NCBI RefSeq assembly: GCF_036906915.1 | Contig: NZ_JBAKHX010000037.1 | Span: 16,064-80,063, forward strand | Source: Phytohabitans sp036906915 | GTDB taxonomy: Bacteria; Actinomycetota; Actinomycetes; Mycobacteriales; Micromonosporaceae | Direction: 5' to 3' | Length of the DNA stretch: 64,000 nucleotides | Shown: positions 16,877 to 24,806 of the stretch, piece by piece | How the letters are laid out: every line of letters starts with the position of its first letter | Position numbering within the stretch: position 1 is the stretch's first letter | The notes under the pieces: model-generated | Told to the model about the DNA's origin: nothing | The model's input: only the letters and a program-made list of their open reading frames with translations | Database searches by the model: none | Made by a program: the position numbers and the translations under genes

Positions 16877-17812
16877 ATGTACAGTAAGCGCATGTCAGCC
16901 ATGCCGGCCGCGGCCACCGAGAACGAGCTCGACCTGCCCCGGATGCAGGCCGGGGGCAGCCCGCAGCACCTGCTGCTGACGCTGCTCGGCGACTACTGGT
17001 ACGGCCAGCGCGCCGCGCTGCCCTCCGCAGCGCTCGTGGCGCTGCTCGGCGAGTTCGGCATCACCGAGGTCAGCGCTCGGGCCGCGCTGAGCCGGCTCGC
17101 GCGGCGGGGGCTGCTGGAGCAGTCCAAGGCCGGGCGGCGCACGTCGTACGCGCTCAGCGAGCGCGCCGCCGAGGTGCTGCGCGAGGGCAGCCGGCACATC
17201 ATGTCGTTCGGCAGCGCGGAGTCGTCGTGGTCGGGCCGGTGGACGGTCGCCGCCTTCTCGGTACCGGAGGACCAGCGCGACCTGCGGCACGCGCTGCGCA
17301 CGAGGCTGGGCTGGTACGGGTTCGCGCCGCTCTACGACGGGCTTTGGGTCTCGCCGCACGAGCGGGTGGCCCAGGTGACGGCGGTCCTCGCCGAGCTGGG
17401 CATCGACCGGGCGACGGTGTTCGCGTCCGAGCTCGCCGACGGCAGCCCGTCCGGCGGTCACCCGATCCACGCCTGGGACCTCGACGCGCTGCGCGCCCAG
17501 TACCAGCGGCTGCTGGAGGAGTACGAGCCGGTGCGCGTGAAGTGGGGCGAGGGCAAGGTGGGCACCGCCGAGGCGCTCGTCGCCCGCACGGCGCTGATGG
17601 ACGACTGGCGCAACTTCCCGAACCTCGACCCGGAACTGCCGGCGGGCCTGCTGCCGCAGCGGTGGCCCCGGGAGCAGGCCCGCCGGCTGTTCATCGAGCT
17701 GTACGACGGGCTGGCGCAGCTGGCCGAGCAGCGCGTGGTGCAGGTGGTGGGCCAGTTCGACGCCGACCTGGCCCGTCTGGTCCGCAGCCACACCAGCGAC
17801 TTCACCGGCTGA
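16877..17812 (+). CDS. PaaX-like transcriptional regulator
   Basis: 311 aa. The N-terminal winged helix of PaaX type begins at PRMQAGGSPQHLLLTLLGDYW (about 21-41) and continues with the helix-turn-helix around ITEVSARAALSRLARRGLL. The central and C-terminal domains (SGRWTVAAFSVPE, GFAPLYDGLWVSP) follow the PaaX pattern. PaaX represses phenylacetate genes and is released by phenylacetyl-CoA, so an aryl-CoA is a reasonable effector here. The gene is divergent from the Liv/gentisate operon and sits 111 bases from it, the usual place for its regulator. ATG 16877 is used; ATG 16892 or 16901 is possible, since no start has a strong RBS. Confidence 0.88.
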   Translation: MYSKRMSAMPAAATENELDLPRMQAGGSPQHLLLTLLGDYWYGQRAALPSAALVALLGEFGITEVSARAALSRLARRGLLEQSKAGRRTSYALSERAAEVLREGSRHIMSFGSAESSWSGRWTVAAFSVPEDQRDLRHALRTRLGWYGFAPLYDGLWVSPHERVAQVTAVLAELGIDRATVFASELADGSPSGGHPIHAWDLDALRAQYQRLLEEYEPVRVKWGEGKVGTAEALVARTALMDDWRNFPNLDPELPAGLLPQRWPREQARRLFIELYDGLAQLAEQRVVQVVGQFDADLARLVRSHTSDFTG

Positions 17813-18931
17813 TCAGTCGAAGGTCAGGACCGCCTTCACCACCTCGCCGCGCTCGGTCGCCAGCACCGCCTTCTCGATGTCGACGAAGGGGTAGTGCCGC
17901 ACGAGCTTGTCCAGCGGGAACACGCCGCGCGCGACCAGGTCGGCCAGCAGCGGTAGGAACCGGCGCGGGTCGGCGTCGCCTTCGGTCACGCCCACGACCC
18001 GCTTGCCGCCGAGCAGCCCGTTGACGTCGACCGGCACGGTGGTGCCGAACGCGGGCGCGCCGACGATCGCGCAGGTGCCGCGCAGCGCGAGCGCGTCGAT
18101 CGCCGCGGACAGCGCGCCGACGTTTCCGGACGCCTCGACGGTGTAGTCCACGCCGGCGCCGCCCGTCAGGTCGCGCAGCGCGGCGGCGACCTCACCGCCG
18201 CGGGCGTCGACCACGTCGGTGGCGCCGAGCTCGCGCGCCAGTTCCAGCCGCTCGGGTACCACGTCCACGGCCACGATCCGCGATGGCCCGCCGAGCGCGG
18301 CGGCCATGACCGCCGCGAGCCCGACCGCGCCGACGCCGAAGACGGCGAGCGTGCTGCCGATCTCGGGGCGCAGCACGTTGAGCACGGTGCCGGCGCCGGT
18401 CTGCATCCCGCAGCCGAGTGGCGCGAGCAGGTCCAGCGGCGCGTCCGGCGCCACCTTGACCAGGCAGCGCTCGTCGGCGAGGGCGTACGTGGCGAACGAC
18501 GACTGCCCGAAGAAGTGCCCAGCGACCGGCCCGGTGACCGGCCCGCCGTCGCCGCTGAGGGTGCCGCTGCCATCGGCGCGGGCACCGCCGAAGTTCAGCG
18601 GCAGGAAGCCGGCGCAGTACGCGGGGTGCCCGGCCAGGCAGTTACCGCACGTGCCGCAGGAGGTGAACGAGAGCAGCACCTTGTCGCCGGGGGTCACGCT
18701 GGTGACCCGGTAGCCGACCTCCTCCACGAAGCCGGCGCCCTCGTGACCGAGCACGACCGGGAACGGCGAGGGCAGCTTGCCGGCGCGTACCGACAGGTCG
18801 GTGTGGCACAGGCCCGCGGCGACCAGGCGCACGACCACCTCGTCTGGGCGGGGCGCGTCGAGGGTGACGCCGGTGAGCGCGAACGGTGCGCCGATCTCGG
18901 GGACGACGGCGGCGGTGGCGGTGCGAGCCAT
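17813..18931 (-). CDS. Zinc-dependent alcohol dehydrogenase (aryl-alcohol type)
   Basis: 372 aa medium-chain dehydrogenase. Catalytic zinc ligands are Cys42 (GLCHTD), His63-Glu64 (GHEGAG) and Cys174 (LGCGMQTG). The structural zinc loop has Cys92, 95, 98 and 106. The NAD motif is GVGAVGLAA. It resembles benzyl-alcohol dehydrogenases and NAD/mycothiol-linked relatives. ATG 18931 has AGGAGGT 8 bases upstream. It ends exactly where the PaaX-like gene ends (convergent, no gap) and is divergent from an aldehyde dehydrogenase. The pair could turn an aromatic alcohol into the acid fed to the operon. Confidence 0.92.
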   Translation of the reverse strand: MARTATAAVVPEIGAPFALTGVTLDAPRPDEVVVRLVAAGLCHTDLSVRAGKLPSPFPVVLGHEGAGFVEEVGYRVTSVTPGDKVLLSFTSCGTCGNCLAGHPAYCAGFLPLNFGGARADGSGTLSGDGGPVTGPVAGHFFGQSSFATYALADERCLVKVAPDAPLDLLAPLGCGMQTGAGTVLNVLRPEIGSTLAVFGVGAVGLAAVMAAALGGPSRIVAVDVVPERLELARELGATDVVDARGGEVAAALRDLTGGAGVDYTVEASGNVGALSAAIDALALRGTCAIVGAPAFGTTVPVDVNGLLGGKRVVGVTEGDADPRRFLPLLADLVARGVFPLDKLVRHYPFVDIEKAVLATERGEVVKAVLTFD

Positions 18932-19038
18932 GTCGAAGACCTCCTATGACACTTTCCCTTACGAGCGTCAGAGCATAGCTCGAATATGGTTCGCGCGGAA
19001 TGTTGACATCTTGTTGTACGTGCGTCACGGTTGTTGGC

Positions 19039-20484
19039 ATGACTGTGACGAGCGCCCCTGGACGGCTCTACATAGACGGCGCCTGGCACACCGGCCAGGG
19101 CGCCACGCGCGAGGTGATCAACCCGGCCACCGGCAAGGTGGTCACGACCGTGCCGGACGCCACCCCGGGCGAGGTCGACGCGGCGGTCGACGCCGCCCGG
19201 CGCGCCTTCGACTCCGGCGTCTGGTCGGGGCTGGCCGGGCGGGACCGCTCGCGCGTGCTCTACCGCGCCGCCGCGCTCATCGCAGAGCACGCCGAGGAGC
19301 TGGCGCTGCTGGAGACCACCGACACCGGCAAGCCGCTGCAGTTCAGCCGCATGGTCGACGTGGGCAACACCATCACACACTTCGAGTACTACGCCGGCCT
19401 GGCGTACTCGATCGACGGCGCGACCCGGCAGACCGCGATGCCCGCCCTGGCGTACACCGTGCGCGAGGCGATCGGCGTGGTCGCCGCCGTGACCCCGTTC
19501 AACTTCCCGATGATCCTGTCGACCTCGAAGATCGCCCCGGCGCTCGCGGCCGGCAACACGGTCGTGCACAAGCCCGCCGAGGACACCCCGCTCACGGCGC
19601 TGCGCATCGCCGAGCTGCTCACCGAGGCCGGCCTGCCACCCGGCGTGCTGAACGTGGTGACCGGCGCCGGGCCGGTCGGCGACTCGCTGGTCCGCCACCC
19701 CGGCGTCGACAAGGTCGCCTTCACCGGCTCCACGGCGGTCGGGCGGCGCATCGCCACCGCCGCCGCCGAGACCCTCAAGCCCGTCACCGTCGAGCTGGGC
19801 GGCAAGTCCGCGCACATCGTGTTCGCCGACGCCGACCTCGACGCCGCCGGGCAGGCCGCGGTCAGCGGGTTCGTCTTCAACACCGGCCAGTTCTGCATGG
19901 GCGGCGCCCGCCTGCTGGTCCAGCGCCCGGTCTACGACGAGATGCTGGCCCGGGTCGTCGGCGGTGCCACTCATGTGCCCGTCGGCGATCCGCTCGCACC
20001 GGAGACGGTCGTCGGCCCGATGGCCGGCCAGCGCCACCTCGACAAGGTCCGCGGGTACGTCGAGCTCGCCGCGTCCGAGGGCGCCACGGTGGTGGCCGGC
20101 GGCGACCGGATCGACACCCTCGACGGGTTCTACTTCGCGCCGACCGTCATCGCGGACGTCGACCAGGGCTCCCGCCTCGTACAGGAGGAGATCTTCGGCC
20201 CGGTCGTCACGGTCCAGCCGTTCGACACCGAGCAGGAGGCGGTCGCGATGGCCAACGGCACCTCCTTCGGCCTCGCGGCCGGCCTGCACACCCGCGACGT
20301 GGCCCGGGCACACCGGGTGGCCGGCGCGCTCAAGGCCGGCCTGGTGTGGGTCAACACGTGGGGCATGCTCGACGTCACGGTGCCGTTCGGCGGGTACAAG
20401 CAGTCCGGCTACGGCCGCGAGTACGGCCCCGAGGGGCTGCACGAGTACACCCAGACGAAGTCGGTGCTGCTGCCGCTCGCCTGA
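19039..20484 (+). CDS. NAD(P)-dependent aldehyde dehydrogenase
   Basis: 481 aa ALDH superfamily enzyme with catalytic Cys286 in GQFCMGG, general base Glu252 in VELGGKS, and the oxyanion Asn in TPFNFP. It oxidises an aldehyde to the acid. ATG 19039 starts the typical N-terminus; the upstream frame extension to 19000 is Cys-rich and unlike the family. A TTGACA at 19003-19008 may be part of its promoter, though no convincing -10 follows. Divergent from the alcohol dehydrogenase with a 107-base shared control region, so the two are probably co-regulated. Confidence 0.93.
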   Translation: MTVTSAPGRLYIDGAWHTGQGATREVINPATGKVVTTVPDATPGEVDAAVDAARRAFDSGVWSGLAGRDRSRVLYRAAALIAEHAEELALLETTDTGKPLQFSRMVDVGNTITHFEYYAGLAYSIDGATRQTAMPALAYTVREAIGVVAAVTPFNFPMILSTSKIAPALAAGNTVVHKPAEDTPLTALRIAELLTEAGLPPGVLNVVTGAGPVGDSLVRHPGVDKVAFTGSTAVGRRIATAAAETLKPVTVELGGKSAHIVFADADLDAAGQAAVSGFVFNTGQFCMGGARLLVQRPVYDEMLARVVGGATHVPVGDPLAPETVVGPMAGQRHLDKVRGYVELAASEGATVVAGGDRIDTLDGFYFAPTVIADVDQGSRLVQEEIFGPVVTVQPFDTEQEAVAMANGTSFGLAAGLHTRDVARAHRVAGALKAGLVWVNTWGMLDVTVPFGGYKQSGYGREYGPEGLHEYTQTKSVLLPLA

Positions 20485-20498
20485 GGGCGCTGGCTGCC

Positions 20499-20996
20499 CT
20501 AACCCACCAGGGCCGGCGGGCGGCCCGCCACGGCCGGCGCGAAGCCACCCAGCAGTGTCCACAGTGCACCGCCCGCGTGGGTGGCCACCTGAGGGTCGGT
20601 GTGCCGCAGGAACGCCAGATGCCGGCAGGCGTGCGCCGCCACGTCGACCGGCCGCACGACCGCCGGGCTGGGCGCGAGCGGGTCGGCGCCGTGCACCGCC
20701 GGCAGGTCAGGGACCGGCTCGGCGGGCGCCGCCGGATCGGGGTCGGGCAGCGCGGCGTAGGTCAGGACGATGCCGCCCGCGGCGTACCGCCACGAGGTGG
20801 AGTGGAGCAGCCCCACTCCGGCACCGGCCAGGCTCCGCGCGTAGGCGTCCGGATGCTCACCGGTGCCGAGCCACCCCGTCACGGTGCGGAAGCACACGCC
20901 ACCGCCCCGCGCGCTGAGCAGCACGACCTCGACCAGCACCCGGACGCCCGGGATCATCGCGGCGGAGCCCGGCGACGAGTCGCCGCCAGATTCCAT
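20499..20996 (-). CDS. Conserved hypothetical protein, actinomycete type
   Basis: 165 aa, function unknown. The N-terminal half is a compact alpha/beta stretch (VRVLVEVVLLSARGGGVCFRT, LLHSTSWRYAAGGIVLTYA) and is followed by a Pro/Ala-rich segment. The C-terminal part has VDVAAHACRHLAFLRHTDPQVA. No catalytic motif or membrane span. ATG 20996 is preceded by GGTAGGG. It is divergent from the SigE sigma-factor gene and convergent with the aldehyde dehydrogenase. The organised composition and RBS support a real gene. Confidence 0.65.
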   Translation of the reverse strand: MESGGDSSPGSAAMIPGVRVLVEVVLLSARGGGVCFRTVTGWLGTGEHPDAYARSLAGAGVGLLHSTSWRYAAGGIVLTYAALPDPDPAAPAEPVPDLPAVHGADPLAPSPAVVRPVDVAAHACRHLAFLRHTDPQVATHAGGALWTLLGGFAPAVAGRPPALVG

Positions 20997-21120
20997 CCCG
21001 ACACCCTACCTTGCTGCCACTGATTGGCAACAACAACACGGCTACGACAGGCCGAGTGGCCGCGGACCCACCCCTGGGCGCTCGTGCGAGCGTGTTGAAC
21101 GGTAGGGAGGTGTCCAGCGG

Positions 21121-21663
21121 TTGAGTCCAGAAGAGTCGTTCCGGGCGTACGTCGGCGGTCGCATCGCTGCGCTCTCGCGGGTGGCGTACCTGCTGACCGG
21201 TGACCGGCACAGCGCCGAGGACCTGGTGCAGGTGACGCTCGTGCGGGTCGCCCGGCACTGGGAGCGCCTGATCAGAAGCGGTGACCCCGACGGGTACGTG
21301 CACAAGACCATGTACAGCCAGCACGTCTCGCTCTGGCGCAGCCGCCGGCGCGACGCGCCACCGGTGCCGGCCTTGCCCGACCGCGCCGGGCCCGACAGCA
21401 CCGCCAGCGTGGCCGACGCGCTCGTCATCCGGCAGGCGCTTGCCCGGCTCACGCCGAAGCAGCGGGCCGTGCTGGTCCTGCGGTACTTCGAGGACCGCAC
21501 AGAGGTCGAGGCCGCCGCGGTGCTGGGCTGTTCGGTCTCCACGGTGAAGAGCACCACCCGCGACGCGCTGGCCCGGCTCCGCGCACTCGCCCCGGAACTC
21601 GCCGACCTCGCCGGTACGGCGAGCAACGTCAGCGCGGCACCCAACGAGGGAGGTGGCCGATGA
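21121..21663 (+). CDS. SigE-family RNA polymerase sigma factor
   Basis: 180 aa sigma-70 family, ECF-like group found in actinomycetes (SigE family). Region 2 covers about 5-75 (AYLLTGDRHSAEDLVQVTLVRVARHW), and region 4 covers about 100-155, with LTPKQRAVLVLRYFEDRTEVEAA and a helix-turn-helix VSTVKSTTRDALARLR. It redirects RNA polymerase to a small regulon. TTG 21121 is chosen because GGGAGGT lies 10 bases upstream and the first residues match the family. It overlaps the next gene by 4 bases (ATGA), which pairs it with a membrane protein. Confidence 0.92.
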   Translation: MSPEESFRAYVGGRIAALSRVAYLLTGDRHSAEDLVQVTLVRVARHWERLIRSGDPDGYVHKTMYSQHVSLWRSRRRDAPPVPALPDRAGPDSTASVADALVIRQALARLTPKQRAVLVLRYFEDRTEVEAAAVLGCSVSTVKSTTRDALARLRALAPELADLAGTASNVSAAPNEGGGR

Positions 21664-23117
21664 CCGCACGACTGGCGCGGGCACTGGCGGACCTGGCCGA
21701 GCAGATGCCTGCGGCGCCGGTCCAGGACGACCTGTGGCGGCGGGGGCGCCGGCAACGACGCCGGCACCACCTGGCCGTCGCCGCGTGCGTCGTGGTCGCC
21801 ACCCTGGCGGTACTGCTCGCCGTGCCGGCCCTGCTGGCGCGGCCCGCGCCCATGGAGTTCGGCGACGGCACCGGCGCGGTGCCGAAGACCGTGTACCTGC
21901 CCTGGATGTGGCAGGCGACGGTACAGCAGGACCCGCGCGGCCCCGCCGCACTGCTGCTCAGCGGAGACAGCATCGGCCTGCGCGGCACGGACCTCATCGA
22001 CCACGAGGGCAAGATCGCGGTGGTCGGCCGCGACGGCTCGTACCGGACGCTGCTGTACGGCGGCTCCGAGCGGGTGGCCGGCGAGGACACGGTGCTCTCA
22101 CCGGACGGCCGGTACGTCGCGCAGGACTACCTGGCCGGCGAGTCCTACGGCCGTGTCCTGGTCACCGACCTGACCACGGGAAAGACCAAGCGGTACGACG
22201 GCCCGGACGGGGCAGACTGCTGCGCGGTGCCGGTCGCGTGGCGGCCCGACGGCGGCGCGCTGTTGCTGGCGCAGCTGCGCGCGGGCAGTCCCACCGAGGC
22301 CGACCCGGTCTCCGGCAACTACCTCCGGCCCGGCCGGCTGGTGCAGCTCGACCTGGCCACCGGTGCGGCGCTCTCGCTGGTGCCGTTCGACGACTTCGCC
22401 AAGGTGCGGACGGCCTCGCTCGCCGCGTACTCCCCCGACGGGCGCCGGATCGCGGTGGCCACCGGTGAGCGGCTGCGCCTGCTGGATGCCGGCACCGGCG
22501 CGACACTGTGGACGGCGGAGCTGGGCGAGCGCCGCTACCTTTCCGGGCCGGGCGCCTTCACCGCGGACGGGCAGCGGATCGCGACGGTGTCGCTCGACGG
22601 CTGCCTGGACCAGTGCGACTCGGCGCGGCTCGCGGCCCGGCAGTGGCGCGTCGACTACCTGGACGCCAACAGCGGTGCGGAGGCGACCGGGCCGGCCATG
22701 GGGCCGGTGACGGCGATGGCCGTGCGGGCCCTGGGCTGGCGCGACGGCACCGACCTGGTGGCCGTTACCTACCGGCCGGAGAACGGGGTGCGCAAGGACG
22801 CCTCGACCGGCTGGCGGGACACCGGTTTCTGGGAGGTCGGCGACGCCTCCCTGGTGGCGCTGCGGCCGGACGGCACCGTCGAGACGCTGCTCGACCCGCC
22901 GGACGCGGTGCTCTCCATCGACGTGGCCCGCGATCTGCTGGAGGCGGGGCGCTTCGGGGGCGAGGCGCAGAGGCCGGGCGTGTTCCCGGCGCGCTGGGTC
23001 ATCGTCGTGCCGGTAGCCTTCTTCGGCGCGCCCGTGGTGCTCCTGGCCGGCGGTGTGGTGCTGGGGTGGTGGCTGTGGCGTCGCCGGCGACGCCACAGCC
23101 TGACAGTCCGGGCATAG
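21660..23117 (+). CDS. Membrane-anchored beta-propeller, SigE partner
   Basis: 485 aa. A cytoplasmic start of about 38 residues leads to a transmembrane helix (39-61). Then comes an extracytoplasmic WD40/TolB-like propeller (about 65-440) with repeated SPDGR and TADGQRIA blades, a second helix near 448-471 and a very basic tail (WRRRRRHS). ATG overlaps the sigma-factor stop, so the two are co-translated. Sigma factors of this group often have such partners; an anti-sigma role through the short N-terminal tail is inferred, not shown. The 3' end contains a perfect 30-bp palindrome. Confidence 0.8.
   Translation: MTARLARALADLAEQMPAAPVQDDLWRRGRRQRRRHHLAVAACVVVATLAVLLAVPALLARPAPMEFGDGTGAVPKTVYLPWMWQATVQQDPRGPAALLLSGDSIGLRGTDLIDHEGKIAVVGRDGSYRTLLYGGSERVAGEDTVLSPDGRYVAQDYLAGESYGRVLVTDLTTGKTKRYDGPDGADCCAVPVAWRPDGGALLLAQLRAGSPTEADPVSGNYLRPGRLVQLDLATGAALSLVPFDDFAKVRTASLAAYSPDGRRIAVATGERLRLLDAGTGATLWTAELGERRYLSGPGAFTADGQRIATVSLDGCLDQCDSARLAARQWRVDYLDANSGAEATGPAMGPVTAMAVRALGWRDGTDLVAVTYRPENGVRKDASTGWRDTGFWEVGDASLVALRPDGTVETLLDPPDAVLSIDVARDLLEAGRFGGEAQRPGVFPARWVIVVPVAFFGAPVVLLAGGVVLGWWLWRRRRRHSLTVRA
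23071..23100. terminator. Perfect 30-bp palindrome at the end of the propeller gene
   Basis: The 15-base arm GGCTGTGGCGTCGCC (23071-23085) is followed immediately by its exact reverse complement (23086-23100). It lies inside the last codons of the propeller gene and 28 bases past the stop of the convergent DEAD-box gene. Most likely a shared bidirectional terminator; a binding site for a dimeric protein is possible. Confidence 0.6.
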
Positions 23118-23127
23118 TCCTCGGGTT

Positions 23128-24597
23128 TCAGCGGCCGCTCTTCGAGCCGGATTTGAGACCGCCTCGCACTCGGTTGCCTACCCGGGTGCTGGCGGAGAAC
23201 GCGGCCGCTCCCGCCGTGCCGGCGGTTGACGGCGTCGCGGTGGTCCGGACAGCCTGTCCGGAGCCCCGCCGGGGGGACGACGCCGCGCGCGGCGCGGCGG
23301 AGACAGCCGGGTGCCGCCGTGAGCGGCCGCGTCGCGGCGAGTCGGGCGCGGCCTGGTCGGCGGCTGGTGCCGGCAGGAAGGTGCGCGGCCCGGGAGCGAG
23401 CTTGGTGAGCAGCGGATCACCGGGTTGCAGGCGGGTGGTCGCCGGCGTGATGCCAGCCGATCGGGCCAGATCGCGGACATCGTGGACCTGGTCGTCGGTC
23501 ATGAGGGTGACGACAGTCCCGGAGGCACCGGCGCGTGCGGTCCGGCCGGATCGGTGCAGGTATGCCTTGTGCTCCTGCGGCGGATCAGCGTGGATCACCA
23601 AGGCTATGTCGTCGATGTGGATGCCACGGGCGGCGATGTCCGTCGCGACCAGGGTCGTCGCGCTGCCGCTGGAGAAGGCCAGCAGGTTGCGGCTGCGCGC
23701 CGCCTGCGCGAGATTCCCGTGCAGCTCCACCGCCGGCACGCCCGCGTCGACCAGCTTCCGGGTCAGCGTGCGGGCGCCGCGCTTCGTGCGGGCGAACACC
23801 AGCGTCCGCCCCGGCGCCGCCGTGAGATCGATCAGGACCGGGAGCCGGTCGTTGCGGCTGACGTGCAACAGGTGATGTGACATGGTCGCGACCGGCGACT
23901 GCGACGAGTCCACGCTGTGGGTGACCGGGTTGGTCAGGAACCGGCGGACGAGCACGTCGACTCCGGCGTCCAGCGTCGCGGAGAACAGCAACCGCTGGCC
24001 AGCTCGCGGGGTCTGGTCCAGCAGCCGTCGAACGACGGGGAGGAAGCCGAGGTCAGCCATGTGGTCGGCCTCGTCCAGCACGGTGATCTCGATCGCGTCA
24101 AGGCGTGCGTGTCCCGCTTCGATGTGGTCGGCGAGCCGGCCCGGGCAGGCCACCAGGACATCCACGCCCGCGCGCAGGGCGCGGATCTGTGGTGCCGGGC
24201 CCACTCCGCCGAAGACGGTGAGGGTACGCAACGACAGCGCCTGCGCCAGCGGGGCGATCGCCGCCTCGATCTGGGTGGCGAGCTCCCGCGTGGGCGCCAG
24301 GATCAGCGCGCGCGGACGACCCGGGCGTCGCGGCACGGCGCTGGCCGCCAGCCGGGCCAGCAAGGGCAGGGCGAACGCGTAGGTCTTGCCCGAACCGGTG
24401 CGGCCGCGGCCGAGAACGTCGCGGCCGGCCAGACTATCCGGAAGCGTCGCCGCCTGAATCGGAAACGGCGTGGTGACGCCACGGGCCGCGAGGGCCCGGG
24501 TCAGCGCGTCGGGTACGCCGAGGTCCGTGAACGTGGTGGGCGTGGTGGTTGGCGTGGAGGTGGACAGGGGGGTGGCGCGAGGGCGGCGTGCCGCCAT
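23128..24597 (-). CDS. DEAD-box RNA helicase
   Basis: 489 aa ATP-dependent RNA helicase. The Q motif begins at Phe23 (FTDLGVPDAL). Motif I is GRTGSGKT (65-72), then PTRELA, CPGRLADH, DEAD in VLDEADHM and SAT in LFSATLD. In the second domain come ARGIHID and HRSGRTARAG. The last 90 residues are a basic, Ser/Arg/Gly-rich tail typical of cold-shock or ribosome-assembly helicases. ATG 24597 has GGAG 7-8 bases upstream. It is divergent from a secreted hydrolase gene, with a 209-base gap that may hold a structured leader. Confidence 0.95.
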   Translation of the reverse strand: MAARRPRATPLSTSTPTTTPTTFTDLGVPDALTRALAARGVTTPFPIQAATLPDSLAGRDVLGRGRTGSGKTYAFALPLLARLAASAVPRRPGRPRALILAPTRELATQIEAAIAPLAQALSLRTLTVFGGVGPAPQIRALRAGVDVLVACPGRLADHIEAGHARLDAIEITVLDEADHMADLGFLPVVRRLLDQTPRAGQRLLFSATLDAGVDVLVRRFLTNPVTHSVDSSQSPVATMSHHLLHVSRNDRLPVLIDLTAAPGRTLVFARTKRGARTLTRKLVDAGVPAVELHGNLAQAARSRNLLAFSSGSATTLVATDIAARGIHIDDIALVIHADPPQEHKAYLHRSGRTARAGASGTVVTLMTDDQVHDVRDLARSAGITPATTRLQPGDPLLTKLAPGPRTFLPAPAADQAAPDSPRRGRSRRHPAVSAAPRAASSPRRGSGQAVRTTATPSTAGTAGAAAFSASTRVGNRVRGGLKSGSKSGR

Positions 24598-24806
24598 GAA
24601 GTCTCCGAACGTAGAAGGGCCGCCCTACCCGCGCGGGCCATACAGGCCGCGGCACTTTTGGAGGTCGTCGTCGAACGCAACCGAGGCAGAACGCGTGAGC
24701 CGTGATCACCTAGCCTACCCCAACCGGCGGCCGGTGGTGTCGGGGACATCTTGACACCCGTCGAAGTGGCGAGCACCCTGTTCTGCACCCTACGTGAAAG
24801 GAATTC

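Noticed and set aside
18694..20562. Long minus-strand frame of 622 codons
   Set aside because: Antisense to the aldehyde dehydrogenase and lacks any domain pattern; only composition keeps it open.
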